This document shows positions 48,581 through 60,108 of a DNA stretch of 64,000 nt, in pieces. The position numbers and the translations under genes were made by a program. Where the stretch lies: positions 558,001-622,000 of the forward strand of contig JAQGDQ010000053.1 in NCBI GenBank assembly GCA_030141605.1, written 5' to 3'. The notes beneath the pieces are model-generated. The model was not told the DNA's origin. It made no database searches and worked only from the letters and a program-made list of their open reading frames with translations. Numbering within the stretch: the first letter of the stretch is position 1; the number at the start of each line of letters is the position of its first letter. The DNA comes from Tubiluchus corallicola. Its lineage: Eukaryota > Priapulida > Priapulimorpha > Priapulimorphida > Tubiluchidae.

Positions 48581-51500
48581 TCACCCATTACTAACATTAA
48601 AGCAGCTTATACGTCGTGGTGTACTACGGGTGCTGGAAGAATTACCTTGTCGGTGTTCCAGCAAATGGTACCTAAACGGAAAAAAAATCTATAATAAAAA
48701 AATTAAACGTCTATATTTTGAAAAATGCACCATTTTCTAGCTGGTATTTTCCCTAGTTTTTTGACATCATGACTTACAAACGTACCAATTTAACAAATGG
48801 TTACATTCAGTTTCATCCTCTCATATTGCACACCATCTTGTCAAGCACAAAAAACAAGTTCAGAATTTGTAAACGGCATATCTGAGCCAGCTGTGGCTAC
48901 CCATTCTTGCTTAACAAAACAAAAACTTGACTATAGCAAACACTTGATCAAATTTGATTTTCAATTTTAATGATTTAATATGAACAAACTTGCCAGTGAG
49001 CTACTGGTTTACGCGGCGCCTCCAGCATTTCTAACCAATGATCACGACCTTGTCCCATCGCCTGCAAGCCAGCACTACAGCTACCCATGCTTTCGTTACT
49101 GCTAACCCTAGTAAAACAGTAAAGAAACATACTAGATAAGTATGGTAATTAACTTAAAAGTTAGAGTTAACTTAATTGCAATATTAATAGTTTTACTTTT
49201 CTTATTAAGAATGAAGATCATTAGTGTCCTCTATACTAAAATTTGATACAATGATGATTTCAACTTGCACAAAAGTTGCATCAACAATAACATATATGAG
49301 AAGTGCTAATTTACCTATCATAATCCATGACTTGCACAACGACGCAACATTCATCAATGTTTTCTGCTGGTATATCAAAAACCAAAGCTTCATTATATAC
49401 GGGATTCAACGTTGATCGTCGCACAGTTGTTTTCTTTTTCTTGATCCTTCGGCCTTGGCACATTAGTGCCACTTTTACATAAGGATCTGAAAAATTAAAA
49501 CAAAGTTGGTGATTACAATAAAAAAAACAGCAAAAACAGTGTTCAATTTACATTCATTACCAGATGAAAGTGATCTGTATACAGTCAGCCATTTCTCTCA
49601 AAAGAAAAACTTATAAACTGCAGTTATTTTCATTGTCAAACTTTCAGATTTGACTTTCAGTGTGGCTTTCAGATTAACTTCTTAAAAACCAAGATATTTT
49701 TTCTGTAAATCAATCAGAGACCCTTGCTTTTATCATTTAGCTATGAGTTACAATTGCGCATGTACCACTTTTCAGAAATAATAGCCTGTACTTTACTCTG
49801 TCTGTCAATTAAAACTGTCAGAAACAGCAATTACATTGAAACTTGTTAATTGATAAACAATATTTTACCAGAGGAGCCAGTAATATCCATTGCTTTTAAA
49901 TTTCTTGCTTTTATGATAGTAACAGTTAGTCGGCCAGCTGTAGGCAAGTAACAGAGGGAAAACAGCAGCTCTCCCAAATCAACTTTCTCCTATACAGCAA
50001 ACAAAAAAGTACATCTATATAGCTAAACTGAAGAAAACTGGTAAGAAGTCTGATTATTTAGCCAGAAACTGTCAGAAATTTTGCAATTTTGTCCAATATT
50101 CTGAAGTGAGATTTTCGCATAAGTGCTAAATCCAGCAATATCTTTCTTTCTATTTTGTAATGGAACATTCCATTCTATTGGAATACATGTACTGCCATCA
50201 GAAATGTCTTTGGAATACCTTCTGTATTGCATACCAAACGTGTCATTTTGATGCGCGGTTAAAATTTGCAGTTCACTCAGTTTTAAAACATAGATCAAGT
50301 ATTTGTATTGATCCATTGAGTTAATGAATATAATTCAGTAGTAACTAGAAGTGCAAAGTCATTTAGCATAGTGGTATCAATACAAGATAAATGGTAGATG
50401 ATTGCAAACTGGTTGTTCAAGACGAGTCATTTGATTTGGTCTATTTTCTGATTTAACCCATGCAAATCTACCAATGCATTTTTTTGAAAAAGTGCTCATT
50501 ATTGCAGAAAAACAAAATGCAATACTTAAATAACCTATTATAAAGTCAGTTCTGAGTTGCTTTATGTTGCACCCCCCATTTTTTTTAGAAAATGTCAAAA
50601 ATTTGAAGGGTGTCAGCGGCTCGTAATAAGACCGGTAAGCAAATTTATTTCCGTCTTTTTGACACGCAATAGCAGGCCAGCGCTCCATAAATGCAAACAG
50701 TATGAGCATGAGTATGAGTTTACCTGAAAGTCAGGATGTAGTTAATTTGTTTGCATGTAATCTATTCAGGAGGCAGGCAGGAACAGTTAACAAAGCAGCT
50801 CGTTGAGTAGCATTAGCGTCTTTGCACAAAAGACTGTTAGTTAACAAAACGGCTCAGTTAGCACTCGAGCTTCGTTCAGCAGTGTGTTATAATAGAGAAT
50901 AAGTGAAATAATAGAGCAAAAACAATGCAAACATTGAAGTCATGTTGAGCTAGCCTAGTACCAGAGAGTCAGTTTGTCGAGCTAGCCTAGTACCTGAGAG
51001 TCGGTTTGGGAGATACAAATTCATGAGCCACGGCTCAGCCACCTCCTGATTGGACATTATCGACTCTTTGCTACTCCTTAGCGACTCTTTCCCACGAGTT
51101 TGCTGCATAAAAGGGCGTGATTTTGAGCACATTTCATCATTTTTCTCCTGCTAGGAAAATCTTTGCTAGTTTTCGCTGCGATTTTAGCTATATTTCTTAA
51201 ACAATGTCAAGGCAGTCCAATCTGACTTCATTTTTCAAGTCCAACCGTGTTCCCGCAATTTGTCAAGAATGCTCTCCGCAGTAAAATGAGTCAGGCACGA
51301 CTGAGTGACCCGATGATCCTTGCAGTTGAGGCTGAGAAAACAAAGAATATGGACTTGAAGTCTGTGGTTGAGCTCTTCTGGAGTGATGTTCTGCGTCGGA
51401 TTCCTGACAGCTAATAAATACTTAATTAAATTTTAATTAAGTTTCCATTGCTATAGCTTTAAGTTAAATGCCAGTTGGGAATAAATAAATCGTTTTTCTT

Positions 51501-54500
51501 GCACGCAAAATACTGTTTATTTTTTTTCAAAATTATACGTTTTTTAAACAGTTAAGTTCCGCCATTATATACAGTCGCCCCCCCCCCAATTTTTTTTGGT
51601 GCACGACGCCCCTGGTCAGCCATTGTTTTTTGTCGTGTCTCTACAAAACACTTAGCAACCATACAAAAGTGTGATTTCTATGGACTTCACAAGAGCAAAT
51701 TGGAGTTACGTTTAAATTCAGTAAGTGGCTCTTCCTGACCAAGATCTGGTCTTGTCAACAGAAAAAAGACCCAAAGCAAAATGGCTGCTTCCACGAGCTA
51801 CAATCGGGGTTAGAAAATACAAGTTTTTTTTTACAATTGCAGTACTAGTTTCTAGAGAGAAACGTGGGCAAAGAGTTATGAAATTAGTTTTTAGTATTTT
51901 TTGGACATTTTCCTGATAATTTGATGCTAGAATATAAATATATTTAGCATTTGTTTTCATAAAAAATCGACATTTGACCAAATTTTTCGTGGCTTTCTAC
52001 TTTGAAGCATCATAACGTACAACTATGCCGACTTATGGATGGCTTTAGTTTGCAAGCACACAATTAAAGTTGTTTGTTAGTTCACTATGTAATTTTAGAT
52101 TAACGTGTAAAAGGCAACATCAAGAAACTACACCAGGGATGCTATCAATTCCCATTTATCAATTTAACATTCACCACTATTTGCTTATGCATGGGGCTAT
52201 CCAGTATTAATGCTATCCATCGACCAAGAGCAATAATGCAGGGACTGTTCACATAGTGGTAATCTATTGATGATTTGCCTGGAAACTCTGGATAAAGACT
52301 GGTATCACCAGTACAAATCTGAGTCCGAAATCCTTATACCATATTTTCACTTTTACTGTCTAGTGACTAAATCATCCTTCCTTTTTCCAGCACTTGGTTC
52401 CCAACACTTTTAATGTACCAATATAGCAAACTACCCAATATAAGTAATCACTTTATTGTCAGAGTTCATTACCTGGCACATGCAAAGAATTTCCATGGAA
52501 AATTCCTTTTCATCCTTAGACAATTCATGAATGGCGAGATCTTTGACGAGTACTTGTCCAATGAGGTCATGTCGAGAAAACCGATCAAAATCATAAACTG
52601 CAAACTGTAGTGTTCTAGTTGAGAGTTCAGGGAGGTCAACGTTAAAGCAGAAAATTTCATTAAACACGGGGTTTAAATTTTTACGGTGAACCTAGAAAAG
52701 ATAAGTAATGATTTGTTACTTCATACACTTTAAATATAGTTCACTTATTTAGTATGACAAATGGTACATCATATTTTATACAGTCTACAAATGTCAAATG
52801 ATGTACATACATAAGTAAAAACAACGTACCTGTAATGAAACCTGTATTTGTAAGTTGCAAAAAAAGTGTTTAGCAGTTTGATATTTACTAAAATGTTAAG
52901 TTTACAAATAGTGCAACTACTGCAATAACATTACAGTAAACAGTTACTTCTGGAAGGACTTTACAATTCCCCAGACAATTTAAATACCCTAACACTAGCC
53001 TTAACCCCAATCCAACCCTAACCCTAACACTAACACTAGCATCTCAGGAACTAATTTCTTGTGTGTGGGGAATTATAAACTTTAGCCGTTACTTTTCAAT
53101 AAAGTACTCGTTTTATGTGAGCTAAGCACATTGGTGATTGTTAGTCCTACTTTCTAAAAGGCACAGCTTCATTTAACAAAGATCCGTTTAGCACTGTGCT
53201 TTGCTGAACGAACATCATTTGTGTACTGAAAACTTACCTTAGTTTGAAATTTATGTTTCCTATCAGGCAACAGGTAAATTTTGACGTAAGGATCTGAGGT
53301 TCCACTAAAGTCTTTAGCAGGGAGATTTATCGCATTAAGTACCTTTACCACTAATAATTGTTCCTAAAAGATATTTATATATTCAAATTTATACTGTACA
53401 TGGTAGCTTGCTACACAAATGAAATAATGAATTCTCACTTACTATGTTTTTCTAGTCATGCTAAGCATGTTAAAACACAAATGAAAATAAGTTCTTATAA
53501 TTTATTTGAGAAGTTTCTTCAGAAGACACAGGAACACTGTAAATTGGGCACCAAATAACAAGAAAGCCTAAGTTACAAAAGAAAGTAGGACAAAGCAGAT
53601 GAAGCAAATAGAAATGCTTATTACCACAAAACTGGAATAAAAGGTTAACAGCAAGTTAGCAACTTAGAATGCGCACCAAAGTTTTTCCAAGTACCAAAGA
53701 CATTACAACTAAATTAAAACAATCACATTAACTAAATATAAGAGACTTTGACACTACAAAAAATTTCATGAAAACTATCTCCAGTTCATAGTAGAATGAT
53801 TTCATGTAAATAGTTCTAGTCAAAAATGTACCTGAACATTATAGAATAGGGTAAATCGCAATGTTCCGACGACTTCTGGTACAGATAACAATGAGCTCTC
53901 AGTAGATGTCTGTTTATACAATTCAGGCTTTATCTGACCTAAAAATATTCAAATGTTTTAAATTTAAAGTAACAGTATGAAAAATCTACCACATGCAAGA
54001 CTATAAAAGCAAACAATCTGACTTAGTATGTTGCATAGTGTTAACACACTACATTTATGATATGGAATAGGTGCAGGGCCTCTATTTTGCATTTAACAAC
54101 ATTTTGAAACAGATAATCTGGCATATGATAACCATAACTTCTGATGAAACAGATAATGCAATTAAAGTGCACACATTATTAAAAATAAAAAGCTCAACAA
54201 GTTTTCTATAGATTTTACTTCAGTTCAGTATAGTCTGCAAATTCTACAAAACAAAACAATAATCAACATATTATAAAATTTATATAAACCATCAAATATT
54301 AAACACAATATCGACTCACTCTTAGAATATTCTTCAGTACAAAATGTTAGAGTAATTTCACATAGTTGGCAGCTTAAATGAAATAGAATGCAGTAACAAT
54401 TCACTAAATAAGTGAAATTTAATGTGTCTTAGTTCTGAATCTGTTTAAGGATGTTTCATTCTTATGCCCCCTGTACTTCAAACGAATTCAGTTGTACTTA

Positions 54501-57436
54501 TTAGCTACTTAATTTAAGTTTTATAATAGCATAGCTGTTATCTATATTACAGCACTATAAAAACATTCTAAGTTTGTTGTTTAACAAAGATACTTTTAAT
54601 GACAATCATACAGGATGTTTGTGTCTACTGAAAGTAAAAAGCAGTAACTGAAAGTATTCAAATATTGCATCCAAAAATCCCATGCAATCTAAAGTTGGGT
54701 CATTACATTCTCACTAAAGGCCCAGACCCGTCATACTGTCATACACCTTATAAAAAGCAAAAATTTATTTGGACATCTTTTGACCATGTAGGATGGATCT
54801 TTCCTCTTGGACCAAAAAGTAATGGGTTTCCAGGTCTTGCCCAGACCTATCCTTGTACCAAGTTCAGCAATTATAGCTTCATCCATTTTGATTTTATTGT
54901 GCAGACAGACAATCACACACACAAGACTAAATGCCTAATTTTTAAGTAACCTAATAATACAACTTCAGTAACTGACAATGACAAGATGGTTTGATCAGAC
55001 TACTAGCTATACCTAGGTTTGGTTGCTCCTTGTGGTTTATACTACATACTGCAAACTCCATGTCCATTTTAAGTTGCCTCTGGAATTTCTGATGACGTTC
55101 AGGATAAGTTGGCATAGTAGTTTGGCGCAAGACATTTTTCTGTTCGAAAACAGAAGATTCTTCACTTGGAGTGATACTTGGCAGACTAAGATACAAAAAT
55201 AAATTGATAAAGATCAGAAAGATTTATGATAGTGCACATATACTATAAAACAGATTTAGTAGTAGACATGTATTATAAAATAGTTATTAAACATTCAGGG
55301 CAAATTGTGTACCTTTAAACTCAGAAGTGATCTCATCAGTCATCAACATGTCTCATTATGAGCTTCAATATGTACATGTGTTATAGAAAACCTCTTTTTC
55401 AATTTTATTATTATGATTATTTGCCGCTCACAATTTATTGGGCATTCAAAATAACAACTAATTGCTTTTTTATGATCCCAAGATTAACTTTTACACTCTG
55501 AATTATACTGAAACGTGGTCAGAGCACTAACAACGGTTAAGCCATATAATACAACCACAGCTGGTAGCCCAATCGAAAACTTGAGACAATTTAACAGACA
55601 GCGTGTTAAATATATACACTTTTAAAGTGTACCTGTGGCTGATTTTTACAGTCTGAACAACATTCTGGCCTGGGTCTCTAAAAACATCGGTGCTTTTATC
55701 TCGTGTTTTTGAAACCACACATCGATACACAATGACAGCAACAACAATGACGAGCAGAAGAGATGAAATAAGAACCACTGGTATAAAATAAGCCAAAGGC
55801 AAACCTAAAAGAAAGAACAACATACATAAATCATAGAAATAAGAAAGTCACAATATTATGTTCATCTGCATATAATTTGAGATATTTTGTAGAACTTTTT
55901 CTTATATAATTGAATAAATAGCAGAAAAATTTCACTGCTATGCTTCGTCACAACTTTTGTATTATCCTCTCCCCTGTATTTTTGGCAATAACTTTTAGCT
56001 GGCATCTAAGCACGATCATGAACGGGGGTGTCTTCTGCATTCCTTTGATATTCATTTTGCACATTATATTATAATCGATACATGTCACAGAGAAACAAAG
56101 ATAGGCCTATTAAAATTTTGAAAGGATGAGTGTAGAATGTTTTGCATGTGGCTACTTTAAGAGATGATTAATTAGTTAGAAAATATGACTATAACTTCAC
56201 TACTACATTGCAACAGTCAAAATGTATCTTTCTCTTCATATTAAGAATGATCATGTCATGATAACTTTTGACCTCCATCGTGACACAGCCAACCCAACTA
56301 TACGATTAATCGCTTAGCGTACTACAGTTATCAGTGATGCACAGCAGCAAATATATTGCATTTTTAAGTTAGATATCTGATAATCTAGGAAATCCAATGG
56401 AGTATTCCCCCAGATTTTGTAACTATGCTCCCTCACATGGTAATCAAATAAACAAAAACTACAGAATAACCTTGCTGTGCTGCACTTGACAAAACTTGAA
56501 ATCGATCTTATGGTCCAAGAATTATTATAACTTTGTGTGTAACTGCTAACCTAAAAATGTTCTAAATTATACAATATTGGTTAAGCATTTATCAAAACAT
56601 GCTTTACCGCAAACTGCATAACCATAGTAAATTTAGTTTAAACTTACTTTGCAGTGCTGAAATGGGCAAACCTCTGGGAATTTTGCCACTACGTTTATTG
56701 ATAGCTAATTGTAGTTTAAATGGAAAAATTATTGTTTTCTGTCCAACTTGACTGATTCTTCTATGCACCTACTTTGTCTCTCTGTTTTGTTCTTCCTCAC
56801 TCTCTATTCTGCCAACACTCACTATTCTGCACTTCTATATCTCTTCTCGCAATGTCACCTGCCCACTTTTATTTTTTCTCATCTTGACTTTCCTATAATC
56901 TATCTGCTCTGACACTATATAGAATGCCGGTTGCTGATACAAATGAAAGTGTTTTTCGTGAAAATTTTAGAAAGGTTATTTTACAGAATTCTCTCCACAA
57001 TCACAGCTACGACATTTGTACTAATTTGGGAATGACTGTTAACTCTTACCAAAACTCACGACACTTCCTAGAAATGTTTTTCAATTTGCCAAAAATGAGG
57101 GAAGATTGTAATAATACTAAAACACGAGTATTTTCATAACTGCTGTCTCAATGCAAAAATTATAGTGTTGTTGAATAAATTGGCAACCAATTAATTAGGG
57201 GACAACAACCACTCCTTTTGAACATCAGCTCTTTGACTGACACAAAAATTTAAAACAATCAAAACATTTTTAAATAAAAACAATGTACATTCCAATTCCA
57301 TTAAAAATAATAACAGCTGCAAACAATTACAGTAATGCAACCTTTGTTATAATAAAAAAAATAACTCACCCATATAATCTTGGTCAAGTTTGTCTACACG
57401 AACTGAGCTGTTGTTGTTATTCTCTGCTTCTGACAT
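48581..57436 (-). CDS. Synaptotagmin, SYT3/6/9/10-like, 10 coding exons (complete)
   Basis: Synaptotagmins are vesicle or membrane Ca2+ sensors that bind phospholipid and SNAREs to trigger fusion. Exons in gene order: 57436-57370, 55804-55633, 55185-55013, 53938-53832, 53363-53238, 52691-52473, 49989-49869, 49486-49315, 49107-48994, 48671-48581. All join in frame, for 453 residues. ATG 57436 is the first after an in-frame TAG 21 bases upstream. A 22-residue extracellular/luminal end is followed by one membrane span (about 24-50: [20 protein letters not shown]), a linker with [15 protein letters not shown]2A (about 158-285) and C2B (about 291-425). C2A keeps all five Ca2+ aspartates ([19 protein letters not shown]). 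C2B has MDITGSSDP and MDYDRVSSNE, with Glu in the fifth position. GRDHWLEML and PRKPVAHW close C2B. There is no N-terminal cysteine cluster. The last intron uses a GC donor (48993). Which paralogue it is cannot be settled here. Confidence 0.93.
50944..51009. repeat. 33-base tandem duplication
   Basis: gagctagcctagtacc followed by agagagtc-like sequence occurs twice head to tail, at the left border of the hAT-like element in a synaptotagmin intron. Confidence 0.7.
51010..51613 (+). mobile_element. Internally deleted hAT-like transposon with promoter-like region intact
   Basis: Plus strand, in the synaptotagmin intron between exons 52691-52473 and 49989-49869. A gattgg (reverse CCAAT) near 51048 and a TATA-like cataaaagg near 51106 precede ATG 51204, which opens [15 protein letters not shown], a typical hAT transposase start. 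That frame stops after 26 codons. From 51256, in another frame, comes [19 protein letters not shown], then [20 protein letters not shown] and [13 protein letters not shown] before a stop, like the hAT C-terminal dimerisation segment (R-L-S ... D ... V-x-x-F). The whole middle is missing. The right end caattttttttggtgcacga runs into cgcccctg at 51613. No matching left end was found. Confidence 0.6.
52984..53041. repeat. Degenerate interstitial telomere-like repeat
   Basis: Words ccctaa and cactaa recur about ten times, for example ccaaccctaaccctaacac, in a synaptotagmin intron between C2A exons. It resembles the animal telomere repeat TTAGGG on the minus strand, but degenerate and short. Confidence 0.7.
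54715..54930 (+). mobile_element. Retroelement 3' end (RTE- or SINE-like)
   Basis: The stretch ends with cttgtaccaagttcagc, a cttcatccattttgatttta block, and cagacagacaatcacacaca. A strand-specific tail of repeated cagaca/cacaca after such a region is typical of RTE elements and of SINEs that use their machinery. The long frames on both strands here are not genes. It lies in the synaptotagmin intron between exons 55185-55013 and 53938-53832. Confidence 0.45.
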
Positions 57437-58089
57437 TCTATCAAAGTAATAGACCTACTTCACTCTGGACCTATCTTTTTTCCAAGAAGGTAAACTTGCG
57501 ATGGTAACAAAAAATGAGCATCACGATTTTGATTTCACCAGAAATTGTATAGCTCCATTGCAATTATAACAAACCTGTAAACGAAAACCTGTATATCAAA
57601 ATTATAATTCAATAATAGTCTAAAATACTAAAATACTAAAAAAATTATAGTTACTACTGCTAACCTTCTTAATATTCTTAGCAGTTATTCGTTGCCATTT
57701 CTTATAAACTTGACAATTCATAATTGTAAAGTTATCAATTGCTGTCAATATAATGCCCCGGTTGGCATGTACAGTAGTAGCAAATAAATTATTCCACAAA
57801 AAATGCAGTATGACAACCGAGATCAACTCTGTGAGAAATATAAATACTTACAATCATAGAGAAATTATGTAGTGTAAGGACTTCCGAAGCTCTAATCCAT
57901 TTCAAGTAGTATCAAGTGACATTGAATTCTAAGTGACAAAAATGTTGTTCTTGTCCATGAAATTCTAAGTACGATAAGAAAATGAATTCACCAATAGTAG
58001 TTACAGTAGAAACAGTAGTTAGCATGATTGTTTCTATGTATATTATAGGACAAAAGTGAACTAAGATGACATAAATGACAGAAAGTCAT

Positions 58090-58285
58090 AAAAGCTTATT
58101 AGTCACACGAAACTGTTTTATTAAAGCATGTGAAGCAAAAATATCGAGTCAATTATGAAGAGTTATTTGAGTCAATTATCGACAGTTTTATGTAAATTTG
58201 AATAGAGGCGGCCTGTACCAGGCGCTTTTGAGTCAATTAAGCAACTGAGTCTATTAACCATGAGTTTATTAAGCGGCACCTACTG
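58090..58285. mobile_element. Solo right end of the Tigger/pogo-like family
   Basis: The word ttattaagcggcacctactg ends at 58285 and is followed by TA. It matches the right inverted end of the 37740-38535 element. Further inside, gagtctattaacc and repeated gagtcaattaa words also recall that element's subterminal sequence. No matching left end is seen within about 800 bases. Confidence 0.55.
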
Positions 58286-58746
58286 TAAAATACGCTATGT
58301 TTAAAAACTGTTCACCTAACAAATATGGATAAAACCCATATTGAGCTACACAAGCTAGCCGCTAGTGGAATGGAACGGAATGATTTAATGACAGTTTATT
58401 AAATTGGAATAAATCCATAATTCATAACAACTCGATGGGGATTTGGAATATTTTGCTGTTGATCCCTCTACTTTTCCTAGCGCACATAAATAACTAAAAA
58501 ATTGCGAAGATGCCATCAGCGGAGGACTTTATATCCTATTTAAGCTTTGCTACTCCCAAGAAAGCCTGTTACTTAGGATCAATGTATTTTTCTGGATGAT
58601 TTTGCCGGTGTTTATCAAAACGAGCCTTGAAATGAGCTAAACTGGTGGATTTGACTACATGTGAGCAGTTTAAATGAGTGTCTCTTGTTCTTTGTTTGTC
58701 CTGTATGTCTATGTGCCTGTCCAAATGTAGTCTATCCCATGCAGTG

Positions 58747-58748
<2 letters not shown>

Positions 58749-58788
<40 letters not shown>

Positions 58789-58797
58789 TATATATAT
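58749..58797. repeat. (TA)n microsatellite
   Basis: An alternating AT run of about 49 bases has one phase slip near its middle. The Ile-Tyr frame across it is not a gene. Confidence 0.95.
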
Positions 58798-59149
58798 CTG
58801 TATCATGTCACGCCTGTATGTCAGGGTGATCAGTCCTAATCAGTTACCAAATCCGTCACAATCCCTGTAGTCTTCTAGCCGCCATTCACGCGCGCACACG
58901 TCCAGGGGCGCTTCAAAATACATTACAGCGAACGTAATACAGACTACCTAATTCTACAGATTATGCTTAAACCGTGTACGGTGCATAATAACTTGATAAT
59001 AATTATTATTATTACAAAAATACGAATCAAAATTTACAATCTACAATGACAATACGATTTTCACTTTCTAGCAGCCGATTTTTGTTGATGCTTGCTTTCA
59101 GAGCATTCTAGCAGCAGCACGGAGAAATCCACGTGTGAGATTGATTTTT

Positions 59150-59345
59150 CAATTATTTCCGTCGCCCTCCGCTAAGCGGTGCCACCGACTCACAGCGACA
59201 GCAGCGGCGGCGCGGCGCACGTGACTGTTCACTTGTCATAGTTGACATTTTCGTGCAAGTGTGACAAAATTAGTAAACTGAGTTTCAAATAATTGAATAA
59301 ACCTTTTCGTATATTCATTTAGGCGTAATGCTATACCCAGGTTAC
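59150..59345. promoter_or_regulatory. Probable SRRM1 promoter region, CpG-rich, with E-box
   Basis: In otherwise AT-rich DNA, about 59160-59225 is GC- and CpG-rich (cagcagcggcggcgcggcgc) and ends in CACGTGAC at 59218-59225, a USF/MYC-type E-box. A splice acceptor (ttgtaattacag, ending 59510) lies between it and the SRRM1 start codon, so a non-coding first exon probably starts here. The synaptotagmin gene runs the other way from the same spacer, so the promoter could serve both; that is inference. Confidence 0.5.
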
Positions 59346-59548
59346 GTTTATCGCAGACGGCATAAAATTATTTTGCACAGTATCGGTGAAAAAAATGAAT
59401 TGCACGAGTCAGTGCTATTCTACTTGTTTAGACCTACCGCTTTATAAGAAAAGAAAAACGTTATTCATCTCCGTAGGCTATCTTTAAATTTGTGTTTCTT
59501 GTAATTACAGCTCTATACCTGTATAGTATACCAGTACGAACGCTAACA

Positions 59549-60108
59549 ATGTCTGATGCAGGTTTTTTTCGCGGCACAAGTGCTGAACAGGATAATCGAT
59601 TCAGTGATAAGCATAAGAAGCTTTTGAAGCAAATGAAATTTGGCGCCGAACTGGAAACGAAGGTGGACATGAGAAAAATTAATCTTGATGTAATAAAGCC
59701 GTGGATAACAAAAGAGGTATCAAAATATCTTGGGTTTGAGGACGACGTGGTGATTGATTTTGTATTTAATCAACTGGAAGAAAAAAAAGAACCAGATCCA
59801 AAAACTATGCAAATTAATCTAACTGGTTTTTTGAATGCTAAAAATGCCCGTGATTTTATGAGAGACTTATGGGCATTGTTGATTAGTGCACAGGAAAGCG
59901 TTGGTGGAATCCCTGCAGAATTTGTTGAACAGAAGAAAGAGCAGATTAAACAGCGACAAGAAGAGCAACAGAGAATTGCAGAAACACTAAAAAGGCAAGA
60001 AGAGAAAATCAAGGAAGCTGTCCGGGAAAAAGAGAAAGAGGATAGAAGAAGAAGAAGTCGTTCAAAATCACCAGGGAAAAGAGACAAATCTCCACATCGA
60101 AGTAGTAG
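59549..60108 (+). CDS. SRRM1: Serine/arginine repetitive matrix protein 1, PWI-domain exon
   Basis: SRRM1 (SRm160) is a nuclear splicing coactivator. Its PWI domain binds nucleic acid, and its RS-rich region bridges SR proteins and snRNPs. It also associates with the exon-junction complex and 3'-end processing. ATG 59549 opens MSDAGFFRGTSAEQDNRFSD, nearly the family's usual start. The PWI domain covers about residues 27-126, with the signature P51-W52-I53 in VIKPWITKEV and the helix GFEDDVVIDFVFNQLE; INLTGFLNAKNARDFM follows. After about 130 comes a Lys/Glu/Gln-rich helix and then RRSRSKSPGKRDKSPHR. The exon ends in phase 2 at 60108 before gtgtgt. The frame also runs on 16 bases into the intron to a TAA. 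The upstream acceptor at 59510 shows an earlier non-coding exon. Confidence 0.95.

Larger units (their letters stand above)
57437..59217. other. Synaptotagmin 5' side and spacer to SRRM1
   Basis: It should hold the 5' UTR exon(s) and promoter of the minus-strand synaptotagmin gene, which I could not locate. It contains a solo end of the Tigger-like family at 58261-58285, tandem TA repeats at 58749-58797, and CpG-bearing sequence from about 58875 on. Confidence 0.5.

Noticed and set aside
50565-50625. caccccccattttttttag as left end of the hAT-like element
   Set aside because: It resembles the right end in the same, not inverse, orientation, so it cannot be its inverted partner; at most it is part of another diverged copy.
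54665-54949. Frames of 94 and 63 codons on opposite strands
   Set aside because: They lie on the RTE/SINE-like 3' end and show no conserved protein wording.
58905-58925. ccaggggcgcttcaaaa as a second hAT end
   Set aside because: It resembles the hAT-like right end only over about eight bases; no partner end or internal match was seen.
59492-59548. Longer SRRM1 N-terminus starting before MSDAG
   Set aside because: It would begin within a splice acceptor region (ttgtaattacag ending 59510), lacks an ATG, and the family begins at MDAGFF-like sequence.
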